NCBI GenBank assembly: GCA_910588825.1
Contig: CAJURF010000114.1
Location: 1-5,202, forward strand
From: an uncultured Lachnospiraceae bacterium
GTDB taxonomy: Bacteria; Bacillota; Clostridia; Lachnospirales; Lachnospiraceae
Reading direction: 5' to 3'
DNA: 5,202 nt
Positions 1 to 5,202 of the stretch are shown one piece after another. Below the pieces are notes generated by a model, which searched no databases, was not told where the DNA came from, and saw only the letters and a program-made list of their open reading frames with translations. The position numbers and the translations under genes were made by a program. Numbering within the stretch: position 1 is the first letter of the stretch; each line of letters opens with the position of its first letter.

Positions 1-51
1 AACCTAACTTAAAAACAAGCATTTTTTTGTCTTAATTTATGGGTTCATTAT
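1..51 (-). mobile_element. possible end of an insertion element abutting the truncated ATPase gene
   Basis: Read on the minus strand, similarity to the paralogous ATPase-nuclease gene stops after the codons CGG ACT (57-52). It is followed by ATAATGAACCCATAAATTAA and an A-rich stretch that matches nothing in the paralogue. The pattern of TGAACCC followed about a dozen bases later by AAGACA loosely recalls the TG...ACCC...GACA termini of IS3-family (IS150-like) elements. This is pattern memory only: no transposase, second end or target duplication lies in the window. A simple deletion junction would look the same. Confidence 0.25.
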
Positions 52-1407
52 AGTCCGTGTCTGATCCCGCGTCTGCGCTTCAATATAATAATTTCCAGTG
101 CCGTTGATAATCGGCTTCAAATACAGCAGAAACATGCGTCTTGCATTATTTTCCAGAAATTTCTCCGTGCTGTTTCCGTAAACATCTTGGTAATGGAGCA
201 TGAATTTTTCCAAAACAAGTTCCATGTTCAGCGTTCCATCTCTGACAAACTGGTTTTTCTCCCGGTCGCCGGACTGGTATATGATGCTGTCAGTGAGATC
301 TTCTGACAGAAACAGATTATACAGTCTTGTCTCAAATATTCGGTTGGACACAACCACCCGGCTGTCCTGTTCTGTGAGAAATCCAAACATGACTCCTATT
401 TGGATTGGAAAATTATCCGGATTATACGGATAACTTTCTCCACGGAAAAGAATTGCGTATAAGATTTCTTTTAGCTCTTTGCAGTCGGTAATTTTTTTCA
501 ACATATCGTCGAACAAAGGGTCAGTTACGTTCAGAAGAGCTTTTACAGCCTCAGAAATGCCGGGTTTTGACCAGCATTCGCGGGGAGAACGGTGTACACA
601 GTTTTCATCTATGGATTTACAAATTCTTGATACCAGGTAGGGATATCCAGAAGTATACCGGTAGATTTCGTGGGCAGACTCCTGTATATTTACGGGGTAT
701 TTTTTATCTTCGGCATATTCCCCCAGCATCTGGGAAATATCTTCAGGTTGAAAATTCATATTTACACGAAAGTCCGCGGCTATGTTCCAGGGACTGTTGA
801 GCATATGGCTGGAGGATTCCTGGATGCGCTGTTTTAGATTCTTGATATCATATATCCCAGCCAGTATGACAGACTGAAAAGACGGACGGGTAGCCCGTTT
901 CAGGTACTGGCTTCTCAGCATACCCAGAAAGTCCAGAAATACCTTATAATCACTGACCTGATCGGTCTCGTCAATCATCAGTACAATCGGTCTGGCGGCG
1001 TTTTGGCACAGACAGGACAAGAAACGGGAAAGCGTGGGAATATCATGGATTCCGCCGTTTTCTTCTGTTTCTGACAGAAGGCGTTTCACAGGTTCATCAA
1101 GAGAAGGAACTTCCTCATAATGAACCGTGTCATACAACAGGCGGCACAACGTATGGCAAAAAGCGGACTCTGTGCCAAAGGCTGCGCTGCCCATGCCTTC
1201 AAAGCTGATAAAGAAAACCGTATATCTGTCAGAGAGGTACTGCACCAGCAGATTCAGTGTAGTAGTTTTCCCGTACTGCCTTGCCCGGTTGATGGTGAAA
1301 TATTTCCGTTGATCCACCAGCTCCCTGATCTCAGCCAGCCGTTTTTCTATGTTTATCATATAATGTTCTTCTGGATAACAGATTCCGTTTGTATTAAAAT
1401 ATTTCAT
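37..1407 (-). CDS. AAA-like ATPase, C-terminally truncated (nuclease domain missing)
   Basis: 456 residues, predicted cytoplasmic P-loop ATPase. Residues 1-20 carry the family start KYFN..G.C.PEEHYMIN. Walker A is a degenerate RARQYGKTT at about 41-49, and Walker B is IVLMIDE at 141-147 followed by TDQ. A sensor-like strand SVILAGIYDI lies at about 179-188, followed by NSPWNIAADF at 204-213. The protein aligns along its length with the product of 2886-4484, with roughly half the residues identical by eye. It stops at ..TRDQTRTIMNP, just where the paralogue continues RTDIIV, so the PD-(D/E)XK Asp and the E-x-K strand are absent along with about 70 other residues. The ATG at 1407 matches the paralogue's start region but has no good Shine-Dalgarno site, only AAACGGTAAATAATCTG before it. 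It lies 94 nt downstream of the 220-aa gene on the same strand with no clear promoter of its own, so any expression may be read-through. It may be a decaying pseudogene; ATP binding could persist, but nuclease activity should not. The family's function is not established. Confidence 0.8.
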   Translation of the reverse strand: MKYFNTNGICYPEEHYMINIEKRLAEIRELVDQRKYFTINRARQYGKTTTLNLLVQYLSDRYTVFFISFEGMGSAAFGTESAFCHTLCRLLYDTVHYEEVPSLDEPVKRLLSETEENGGIHDIPTLSRFLSCLCQNAARPIVLMIDETDQVSDYKVFLDFLGMLRSQYLKRATRPSFQSVILAGIYDIKNLKQRIQESSSHMLNSPWNIAADFRVNMNFQPEDISQMLGEYAEDKKYPVNIQESAHEIYRYTSGYPYLVSRICKSIDENCVHRSPRECWSKPGISEAVKALLNVTDPLFDDMLKKITDCKELKEILYAILFRGESYPYNPDNFPIQIGVMFGFLTEQDSRVVVSNRIFETRLYNLFLSEDLTDSIIYQSGDREKNQFVRDGTLNMELVLEKFMLHYQDVYGNSTEKFLENNARRMFLLYLKPIINGTGNYYIEAQTRDQTRTIMNP

Positions 1408-1501
1408 CAGATTATTTACCGTTTTTTTTGAAGATAATCATTGATAGCAGATGTTTTTAAAAGCGTTAATCACCGATCATTAAGTACAGGCACTGATGCT
1501 G

Positions 1502-2164
1502 TCATTCGGTTATATTTGGCTCATACTTGTAGTTATAAGTGTTGTTATATTTTTGTTCATCTAAAAATTCAAAAGCGAAACAAGTACCGAGATAGTCCAT
1601 TCGCTGGCAGTTCCCTTTCAGGTTAACGGGGCAGAAGTCATAAAATAAAGAATGGTTTTGTTCCACGTATTTGCGGTTCATGTAAATATGGTGGTTAGGA
1701 TCCAAAAATAAAAAAGATATCAGGTTATCAATTCGCTCAAAGACGATACGGGTTGCACCGTTTTCATAAGGCACTTCCAACTGATATATTTCTGCTCCTT
1801 CAATAAAGTTATTGATTGCCTGTTCTCCGAAGTGGTAAGCTGTAAATATCTTTTGCAAAATATCTTCTTTTCCATGCAGCTGATGGAGATGGAGTGCTTC
1901 TGTTTTGGATGGGTCATTAAAAAGACTATATTTTTCGTTTGAAAGAAGGGGAAGAGCTTTTTCAAACAAAATCGTAACTTTTCTGATATATTCAGTTTCA
2001 TCTCCAAAATAGTTGTTGAATACACCATCAATATTTATTGGAGACATTTTAAAGTTTGAAAATGTGAAAAGCAACGGAGCATCTTTGTCAAGTACTCCGT
2101 TGTTTTTTACAATTCTAAAATCTTGTCCGGATAACTGTGTTGATATTTTAACTCTTGGTTTCAT
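1502..2164 (-). CDS. putative toxin of a Panacea (PanAT-type) toxin-antitoxin pair, unknown family
   Basis: 220 residues, soluble, with no signal peptide or membrane segment. I do not recognise the fold. Visible marks are a His cluster LHLHQLHG at 91-98, a hydrophobic strand and turn ISFLFLDPNHHIYMN at 149-163, a Cys-bearing segment FYDFCPVNLKGNCQRMDY at 174-191, and an Asn/Tyr-rich, probably disordered tail after 203. The toxin call rests on context. Its ATG overlaps the stop of the Panacea gene by one base (TAATG), so translation is probably coupled, and the only nearby Shine-Dalgarno-like string, AGCAGG, is weak. Genes paired this way with Panacea-domain proteins are usually the toxic partner, and those toxins belong to many unrelated families. 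The gene looks richer in A+T than the flanking ATPase genes, which fits separate acquisition. A short imperfect inverted repeat at 1466-1483 follows the stop but is too weak to call a terminator. It could instead be a non-toxic accessory protein. Confidence 0.62.
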   Translation of the reverse strand: MKPRVKISTQLSGQDFRIVKNNGVLDKDAPLLFTFSNFKMSPINIDGVFNNYFGDETEYIRKVTILFEKALPLLSNEKYSLFNDPSKTEALHLHQLHGKEDILQKIFTAYHFGEQAINNFIEGAEIYQLEVPYENGATRIVFERIDNLISFLFLDPNHHIYMNRKYVEQNHSLFYDFCPVNLKGNCQRMDYLGTCFAFEFLDEQKYNNTYNYKYEPNITE

Positions 2165-2625
2165 TAACTGTTTGCCTGCTCATTGAAAAAAGAAAATAAA
2201 TCTCTGTCTAAAATCTGGTTCGATGATACAGCGTAGGCGGCTTCACCATTTCTGGCGTTGATCCAAGGATACTCCTGATGGGAAACCATTTCCAGCTGAT
2301 TTGCGCTTAATGTTCCATATATATCCCATACCTGGTTCAGAACGTCTTCCACATCGGCAGGAAATGCAGGGCCGGAATACGCATTAAGCTGTGGAATATC
2401 CTTCCATCCATAACTTTTGTACTGCTGATAAAGATCGGGTACGACTGGTCCATGCACCCAAGCCTCAATTCTGTTATGAAACAAACGGAAATGCAGGTCA
2501 TCAATGGTCTCATTTAAGAGTGCCAGAGTCCAGGCATATGCGTAGTATACAAGCTTTTGAAGTTTCTTTGGTGACATAGAAGCTCTTGCTAAAAAGAAAT
2601 CAGCCACACTAAATACTGAAAACAT
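2164..2625 (-). CDS. Panacea-domain (DUF4065, SocA/GepA-like) antitoxin
   Basis: 153 residues, a normal length for a stand-alone Panacea protein. The domain is clear. The first helix region has the signature SPKKLQKLVYYAYAW at 18-32, followed by LLNETIDDLHFRLF at 36-49. The hallmark strand and turn IEAWVHGPVVPDLYQQYKSYGW runs across 53-74. A helical second half (about 90-150) includes LSANQLEMVSHQEYPW. Members of this family act as antitoxins, either by direct binding of partner toxins (PanA proteins) or as a proteolytic adaptor (SocA). The start at 2625 is supported by a strong AAGGGAG site at 2641-2635, nine bases upstream, and by a well-placed promoter. It is the first gene of a two-gene operon and its stop overlaps the start of the 220-aa gene. 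Antitoxin-first order suits early antitoxin synthesis. That this particular protein neutralises its neighbour is inference; the domain assignment is firm. Confidence 0.88.
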   Translation of the reverse strand: MFSVFSVADFFLARASMSPKKLQKLVYYAYAWTLALLNETIDDLHFRLFHNRIEAWVHGPVVPDLYQQYKSYGWKDIPQLNAYSGPAFPADVEDVLNQVWDIYGTLSANQLEMVSHQEYPWINARNGEAAYAVSSNQILDRDLFSFFNEQANS

Positions 2626-2634
2626 CTTTCACAG

Positions 2635-2641
2635 CTCCCTT
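2635..2641 (-). promoter_or_regulatory. ribosome binding site of the Panacea gene
   Basis: AAGGGAG on the minus strand, nine bases before the ATG at 2625. It is a strong site and fixes the start. The coupled downstream gene has no comparable site, so antitoxin should be made in excess. Confidence 0.65.
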
Positions 2642-2673
2642 CTATAATTATTAAACGCAATCAATTTGTTTTC

Positions 2674-2702
2674 ATTATACACTAGAAAGATGGGATTCAC
2701 AA
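2674..2702 (-). promoter_or_regulatory. promoter of the Panacea toxin-antitoxin operon
   Basis: On the minus strand a -35 box TTGTGA (2702-2697) is followed by a 17-bp spacer and a consensus -10 TATAAT (2679-2674). Transcription would start near 2667, leaving a leader of about 40 nt with the AAGGGAG ribosome site before the ATG at 2625. The -10 box is embedded in the first copy of the repeated AGTGTATAATG motif, so a protein bound there would block RNA polymerase. Confidence 0.65.
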
Positions 2703-2733
2703 TAAGAATATATTAATGTGCTGTACACTTTTC

Positions 2734-2739
2734 ATTATA
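2734..2739 (-). promoter_or_regulatory. second -10-like box for the toxin-antitoxin operon
   Basis: A TATAAT on the minus strand lies inside the second exact repeat, 60 bp upstream of the main -10. The best upstream partner at 17-bp spacing is TTCTTA, which is poor. It may be a weak second promoter or simply part of a duplicated operator. Confidence 0.25.
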
Positions 2740-2808
2740 CACTTCTGGGAAATTTGTAAGAAATAAATTCTTTTATAAGTGTATAGTGGTTTTGGCTATG
2801 AAGAACGG

Positions 2809-2814
2809 TATAAT
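2809..2814 (+). promoter_or_regulatory. -10 box of the ATPase-nuclease gene
   Basis: A consensus TATAAT on the plus strand. The hexamer 17 bp upstream (GTGGTT, 2786-2791) is a poor -35, so the promoter is probably weak or activator-dependent. That region overlaps the plus-strand copy of the repeated motif. Initiation near 2820 would give a leader of about 65 nt before the ATG at 2886. It would also place the upstream in-frame TTG at 2814 outside the transcript, which argues against that start. Confidence 0.4.
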
Positions 2815-2870
2815 TGAAAAACAGAAAACAAAATGTTAAAATGGTACGCACCAGGAACAGTAAATTAAAA

Positions 2871-2878
2871 AAAGAGAG
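2871..2878 (+). promoter_or_regulatory. ribosome binding site that fixes the ATPase-nuclease start
   Basis: AAAGAGAG ends seven bases before the ATG at 2886. No comparable site precedes the in-frame TTG at 2814 or ATG at 2841, and the residues those starts would add are lysine-rich and absent from the paralogue. Confidence 0.55.
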
Positions 2879-2885
2879 AATCAAT

Positions 2886-4484
2886 ATGGCGAAAAAATAC
2901 TTTAATGTGGAAGGCGCATGTAACCCGGAAGAACATTATATGATAAATCTGGATCAAAGGATCTTGGAAATCAAAGCACTTGTGGACCATAAAAAATATT
3001 TTTCCATCCACCGGGGAAGGCAGTATGGCAAGACGACTACGCTGGATTTGCTGCAGGAAAAACTGCGGGAGAAGTATTGTGTATTTTATCTCAGCTTTGA
3101 GGGATTACCGGAAGATGTATACCAATGTGAACGAACCTTCTGCCAGACATTTGCGGGGCTTTTGTATGATACGGTTGTTTATAAAGAGACACAGGGGATT
3201 GCAGCCCAGGCGGCGGAAGCCTTAGAGAGAATGAGCAGGCCGGACGCAGAAGATGCCAGTTTCCGCACGCTATCGAATTTGATTACTGGGGTATGCCAGA
3301 CATCAGAATATCCGGTAGTTTTGATGATTGATGAAGTGGACCAGGCAGGTGGATATCCGGTTTTTCTATCTTTTCTGGGGATGCTGCGGAACAAATACCA
3401 GCGCCAGAGGACACGGCCTACGTTTTGGTCTGTCATTTTGGCCGGGGTTTATGATATCAGAAATCTCAGGATGAAGATTCGTCCGGAAGAGGCCCATGAG
3501 AAAAACAGCCCGTGGAACATTGCGGCTAAATTTACAGTGGATATGCGCTTTTCCAGAGACGAGATAGAGGGGATGTTAAAAGAGTATGAGCAGGACAGGC
3601 AGACTGGCATGGATACGGCTGAACTGGCGGGATTGATTTACGATTACACTTCAGGATATCCGGTTCTTGTATCTTCTGTCTGCAAGATTATGGACGAAGA
3701 ATTAACAGGATGTGAGACTTTTGAAGACATCCATCTGGTCTGGGAAAAGAGAGGATTTCTGGAAGCGGTGAAAAGGTTTTTGGCAGAGAAAGAGCCGCTG
3801 TTTGATTCGCTGGCAGGCAAGCTTCAGGAATACCCCAAACTGCGGGAAATGCTGTATGCTATGTTATTTACAGGCAATCGGGTGCTGTTTAATCCCGACA
3901 ATTCAGTGATTGATATTGCGGCTATGTTTGGATTTGTGAAGAACGACCAAGGGGTTCTGGCTGTAGATAACCGGATATTTGAGATGCGCCTTTATAATCT
4001 GTTTTTATCAGAGGAGGAAGTCAATAATCAGCTTTTTGCAGCTGGTACTATGGATAAGAATCAGTTTGTACAAAATGGTATGTTGAATATGGAGCTGGTT
4101 TTGAAAAAGTTCCTGGTACACTGGGGAGATTTGTATCGTTCTGCTGATGAAAAATTTGTGGAGGATTATGGACGCAAATTTTTTCTGTTGTATTTGACAC
4201 CCATTATTAACGGAACCGGAAATTATTACATCGAGTCCAGAACCAGGGATCACAGGCGGACAGATATCATTGTGGATTACAGAGGAAGACAATATATAAT
4301 AGAAATAAAAATATGGCGGGGAGAGGAGTATAACAGGCGGGGGGAGGCCCAGCTGGCAGATTATCTGGAAAGTTACCATGTGAAAAGAGGGTATTTGCTC
4401 AGTTTTAATTTCAATAAAAATAAAGTGACAGGGGCAAAGGAAATTGTCTGCGGGGATAAGGAGATTTTAGAGGTGGTGGTCTGA
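2886..4484 (+). CDS. AAA-like ATPase with C-terminal PD-(D/E)XK nuclease domain
   Basis: 532 residues from the ATG at 2886, predicted cytoplasmic. The N-terminal block KKYFNVEGACNPEEHYMIN precedes a P-loop GRQYGKTT at 44-51. Walker B VVLMIDE is at 144-150 with VDQ after it, followed by a sensor-like strand SVILAGVYDI and the conserved NSPWNIAAKF. The middle and C-terminal part (about 230-440) is helical and conserved in the paralogue, including YTSGYP, NRIFE.RLYNLFLSE and NGTGNYYIE. The last 75 residues form a PD-(D/E)XK-type core: RTD with Asp460, then a strand IIEIKIW with Glu473 and Lys475, then a helix beginning near Gln489 (QLADYLESY), and a strand GYLLSFNF. The layout resembles AAA_35-like ATPases joined to PDDEXK_9-type (DUF1703-like) domains. 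With all motifs intact it should bind ATP and probably cut nucleic acid; target and biological role are unknown. It is divergent from the Panacea operon and shares its control region. An in-frame extension to TTG 2814 exists but overlaps the -10 box and is rejected. Confidence 0.85.
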   Translation: MAKKYFNVEGACNPEEHYMINLDQRILEIKALVDHKKYFSIHRGRQYGKTTTLDLLQEKLREKYCVFYLSFEGLPEDVYQCERTFCQTFAGLLYDTVVYKETQGIAAQAAEALERMSRPDAEDASFRTLSNLITGVCQTSEYPVVLMIDEVDQAGGYPVFLSFLGMLRNKYQRQRTRPTFWSVILAGVYDIRNLRMKIRPEEAHEKNSPWNIAAKFTVDMRFSRDEIEGMLKEYEQDRQTGMDTAELAGLIYDYTSGYPVLVSSVCKIMDEELTGCETFEDIHLVWEKRGFLEAVKRFLAEKEPLFDSLAGKLQEYPKLREMLYAMLFTGNRVLFNPDNSVIDIAAMFGFVKNDQGVLAVDNRIFEMRLYNLFLSEEEVNNQLFAAGTMDKNQFVQNGMLNMELVLKKFLVHWGDLYRSADEKFVEDYGRKFFLLYLTPIINGTGNYYIESRTRDHRRTDIIVDYRGRQYIIEIKIWRGEEYNRRGEAQLADYLESYHVKRGYLLSFNFNKNKVTGAKEIVCGDKEILEVVV

Positions 4485-4499
4485 AGCTTCCAGATACGT

Positions 4500-4529
4500 G
4501 GTTATATTCTCGCCTAACCTTTTTCTTTT
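4500..4529 (+). terminator. possible weak rho-independent terminator after the ATPase-nuclease gene
   Basis: GGTTA (4500-4504) and TAACC (4515-4519) can form a 5-bp stem around a 10-nt loop, followed directly by TTTTTCTTTT. It starts 15 bases after the stop codon at 4484. Position and T-tract fit a terminator, but the stem is short with only two G-C pairs, so efficiency would be low. Confidence 0.35.
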
Positions 4530-4604
4530 GAATAAAATTATGATAGCAGAAATGCGTTCAAAAGCCAAGAAACAGTTTTCCATGTGTACAGCAATTTCTT
4601 TAAG

Positions 4605-4625
4605 ATATCCCGGGCATAGGGATAT
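4605..4625. repeat. perfect inverted repeat, 7-bp arms
   Basis: ATATCCC (4605-4611) and GGGATAT (4619-4625) flank a 7-nt loop GGGCATA; the left arm and loop also contain the palindrome CCCGGG. On the plus strand it is followed by A residues, not T, so it is not a terminator in that direction. On the minus strand the T-run precedes the stem. It could be a protein-binding site or RNA hairpin. Confidence 0.35.
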
Positions 4626-4721
4626 AAAAAAGGATAAGGGTTGTTCTGTCCCTGAAAAGACAAGCAGAAAAAAATTATAAAATATTATCCCCCAGGCGGG
4701 CTTGCGCAGACGGCCTCAATA

Positions 4722-4838
4722 TTATATGATATATCCACAGTTACTGACACAAATAACTGGATTGAAATTCATTGCATGGATAACCGGACGGATATGGTGT
4801 AATACATTACCTCCATGAAAACACAGTATACCCGTCAC
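4722..4838 (-). CDS. candidate 38-codon small ORF with a perfect Shine-Dalgarno site
   Basis: The frame starts at GTG (4838-4836), six bases after AGGAGG (4850-4845), the best ribosome site in the window. It reads VTGILCFHGGNVLHHIRPVI and ends ..CVSNCGYII. It has three cysteines and three histidines, no membrane segment, and no similarity I recognise. It lies divergently upstream of the LysR-type gene, where such regulators often control a target gene. It may therefore be a small peptide, a leader, or the decayed start of a lost divergent gene. The frame stays open for 39 more codons upstream, but that part does not look like a protein. The AGGAGG may also be coincidence. Confidence 0.22.
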   Translation of the reverse strand: MTGILCFHGGNVLHHIRPVIHAMNFNPVICVSNCGYII

Positions 4839-4962
4839 GGTAAACCTCCTAAAAAAGAAGGTATGTCCGGGGCTGGGCATATTTTCTTTTTTTGGCTGTG
4901 ATGATGTGGGTTTTGTATCAGTACTCGTATTTTCGAACCAATAGAAAGCAGGCATTTAAAGA

Positions 4963-5202
4963 ATGATAGAAATAAAACAATTACAATACCTGGCTGTATG
5001 CGCCCGGCGGCAGTCCATCAGCCGGGCCGCAGAAGAATTGTATACCACCCAGCCTAATGTGAGCAAGGTGATCAAATCTCTGGAAGAAGAACTGGGATTC
5101 GACCTCTTTGTCCGACAGGGCCAGGGAATCCGGCTCACCAGGCGGGGACGGCGTGTTTATGAGTATGGGTGCCGGATTTTGGAAAATGTGGAAGGCCTTT
5201 TG
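4963..5202 (+). CDS. LysR-type transcriptional regulator, N-terminal part (runs off window)
   Basis: Eighty codons from the ATG at 4963 stay open to the last base, so the gene is cut by the window edge; LysR proteins are normally about 300 residues. The visible part is a typical LysR winged helix-turn-helix: MIEIKQLQYLAVCARRQSIS, then AAEELYTTQPNVSKVIKSLE at about 22-41 as the helix-turn-helix with recognition helix, then ELGFDLFVRQGQGIRLTRRG at 43-62 as the wing. The start of a linker helix (RVYEYGCRILENVEGLL) ends the window. The ribosome site is modest (AAAGCAGG, ten bases upstream). The effector-binding domain and ligand cannot be judged. The gene is visibly richer in G+C than the toxin-antitoxin genes and may belong to the ordinary chromosome beyond the accessory region. 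Confidence 0.88.
   Translation, partial: MIEIKQLQYLAVCARRQSISRAAEELYTTQPNVSKVIKSLEEELGFDLFVRQGQGIRLTRRGRRVYEYGCRILENVEGLL

Larger units (their letters stand above)
2672..2789. repeat. four-copy AGTGTATARTG-like motif, candidate operator array
   Basis: TTTTCATTATACACT occurs twice as an exact 15-bp direct repeat, at 2669-2683 and 2729-2743, exactly 60 bp apart. Read on the minus strand both give AGTGTATAATGAAAA. A third copy in the opposite orientation, AAGTGTATAGTGG, lies at 2777-2789 and forms a perfect 9-bp inverted pair with the second (TATACACTT 2736-2744 against AAGTGTATA 2777-2785). A fourth, weaker copy (AAGTGTACAG on the minus strand, 2730-2721) sits 14 bp from the second. The array spans the divergent control region and covers the Panacea promoter -10. 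Autoregulated toxin-antitoxin operons often carry such repeats; which protein would bind here is unknown. Confidence 0.55.
4485..4962. other. intergenic region of about 480 bp without a convincing gene
   Basis: It contains the possible terminator (4500-4529), a perfect 7-bp inverted repeat (4605-4625), a short G+C-rich patch (about 4689-4716) between two AATATTAT strings, and a 38-codon minus-strand frame with a strong ribosome site. The plus-strand frame at 4498-4680 has a GTG start with no ribosome site and a lysine-rich low-complexity product, so I do not call it. The region upstream of the LysR gene would be expected to hold its promoter and binding sites, but I see no good -35/-10 pair. 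Confidence 0.5.

Noticed and set aside
1120..1431. Open frame on the plus strand inside the truncated ATPase gene
   Set aside because: It is antisense to a well-supported coding region containing the Walker A motif; its translation has no family features.
1466..1483. Imperfect palindrome TTAATCACCGATCATTAA after the putative toxin gene, considered as a terminator
   Set aside because: Only five A/T pairs before a mismatch, and only a short T-run (TTTT) after it on the minus strand; too weak to call.
1720..2031. 103-codon minus-strand frame inside the putative toxin gene
   Set aside because: Shifted frame of the 220-aa gene, with no ribosome site and no recognisable protein character.
2814..2885. 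In-frame N-terminal extension of the ATPase-nuclease from a TTG at 2814
   Set aside because: The TTG overlaps a TATAAT box, has no ribosome site, and adds 24 lysine/arginine-rich residues absent from the paralogue. The ATG at 2886 has AAAGAGAG at good spacing.
4008..4379. 123-codon minus-strand frame opposite the nuclease domain
   Set aside because: Antisense shadow of the conserved C-terminal nuclease region.
4498..4680. 60-codon plus-strand frame after the ATPase-nuclease
   Set aside because: GTG start inside the possible terminator stem, no ribosome site, lysine-rich low-complexity translation and no recognisable motif.
4731..4739. ATATCCACA, one mismatch from a DnaA box
   Set aside because: A single isolated near-match with no cluster or replication gene nearby; expected by chance.
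4956..5138. 60-codon minus-strand frame at the right end
   Set aside because: Antisense to the LysR helix-turn-helix domain, which is unambiguous.

Overview
The window looks like accessory DNA from a Gram-positive, probably gut-associated Clostridia/Lachnospiraceae genome. The grounds are moderate to low G+C, GGAGG-type ribosome sites, sigma-A-like promoters, and a pair of AAA-like ATPases of a type (N-terminal KYFN..G.C.PEEHYMIN, then a P-loop reading R.RQYGKTTTL) that I recall as numerous in that family. No rRNA, tRNA, CRISPR array or complete insertion sequence is visible.

Layout, left to right. (1) 37-1407, minus strand: an AAA-like ATPase whose C-terminus is cut off just before the catalytic aspartate of the nuclease domain its paralogue carries. 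The foreign-looking sequence after the break (1-51) may be the end of an insertion element lying mostly outside the window. (2) 1502-2625, minus strand: a two-gene operon with a 1-nt overlap. The upstream gene is a clear Panacea/DUF4065 (SocA-like) protein, the antitoxin class of PanAT toxin-antitoxin systems. The downstream 220-residue gene is the likely toxin, of a type I do not recognise. (3) 2626-2885: a compact divergent control region. It holds a good minus-strand promoter for the Panacea gene, a -10-like box facing right, and four copies of an AGTGTATARTG-like motif in both orientations that look like operators. (4) 2886-4484, plus strand: the full-length paralogue of gene 1, an AAA-like ATPase with a C-terminal PD-(D/E)XK nuclease domain, followed by a possible weak terminator. 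(5) 4485-4962: about 480 bases with no convincing gene, though one 38-codon minus-strand frame has a perfect AGGAGG site. (6) 4963 to the end: the DNA-binding N-terminus of a LysR-type regulator that runs off the window.

How the parts may work together: the Panacea protein would neutralise the coupled 220-aa protein and could take part in repression at the repeated motif. The same motif lies just upstream of the ATPase-nuclease gene, so the two divergent units may be co-regulated. Two inverted ATPase paralogues around a toxin-antitoxin cassette suggest a mobile or defence-type island, but no sequence here proves a defence role.
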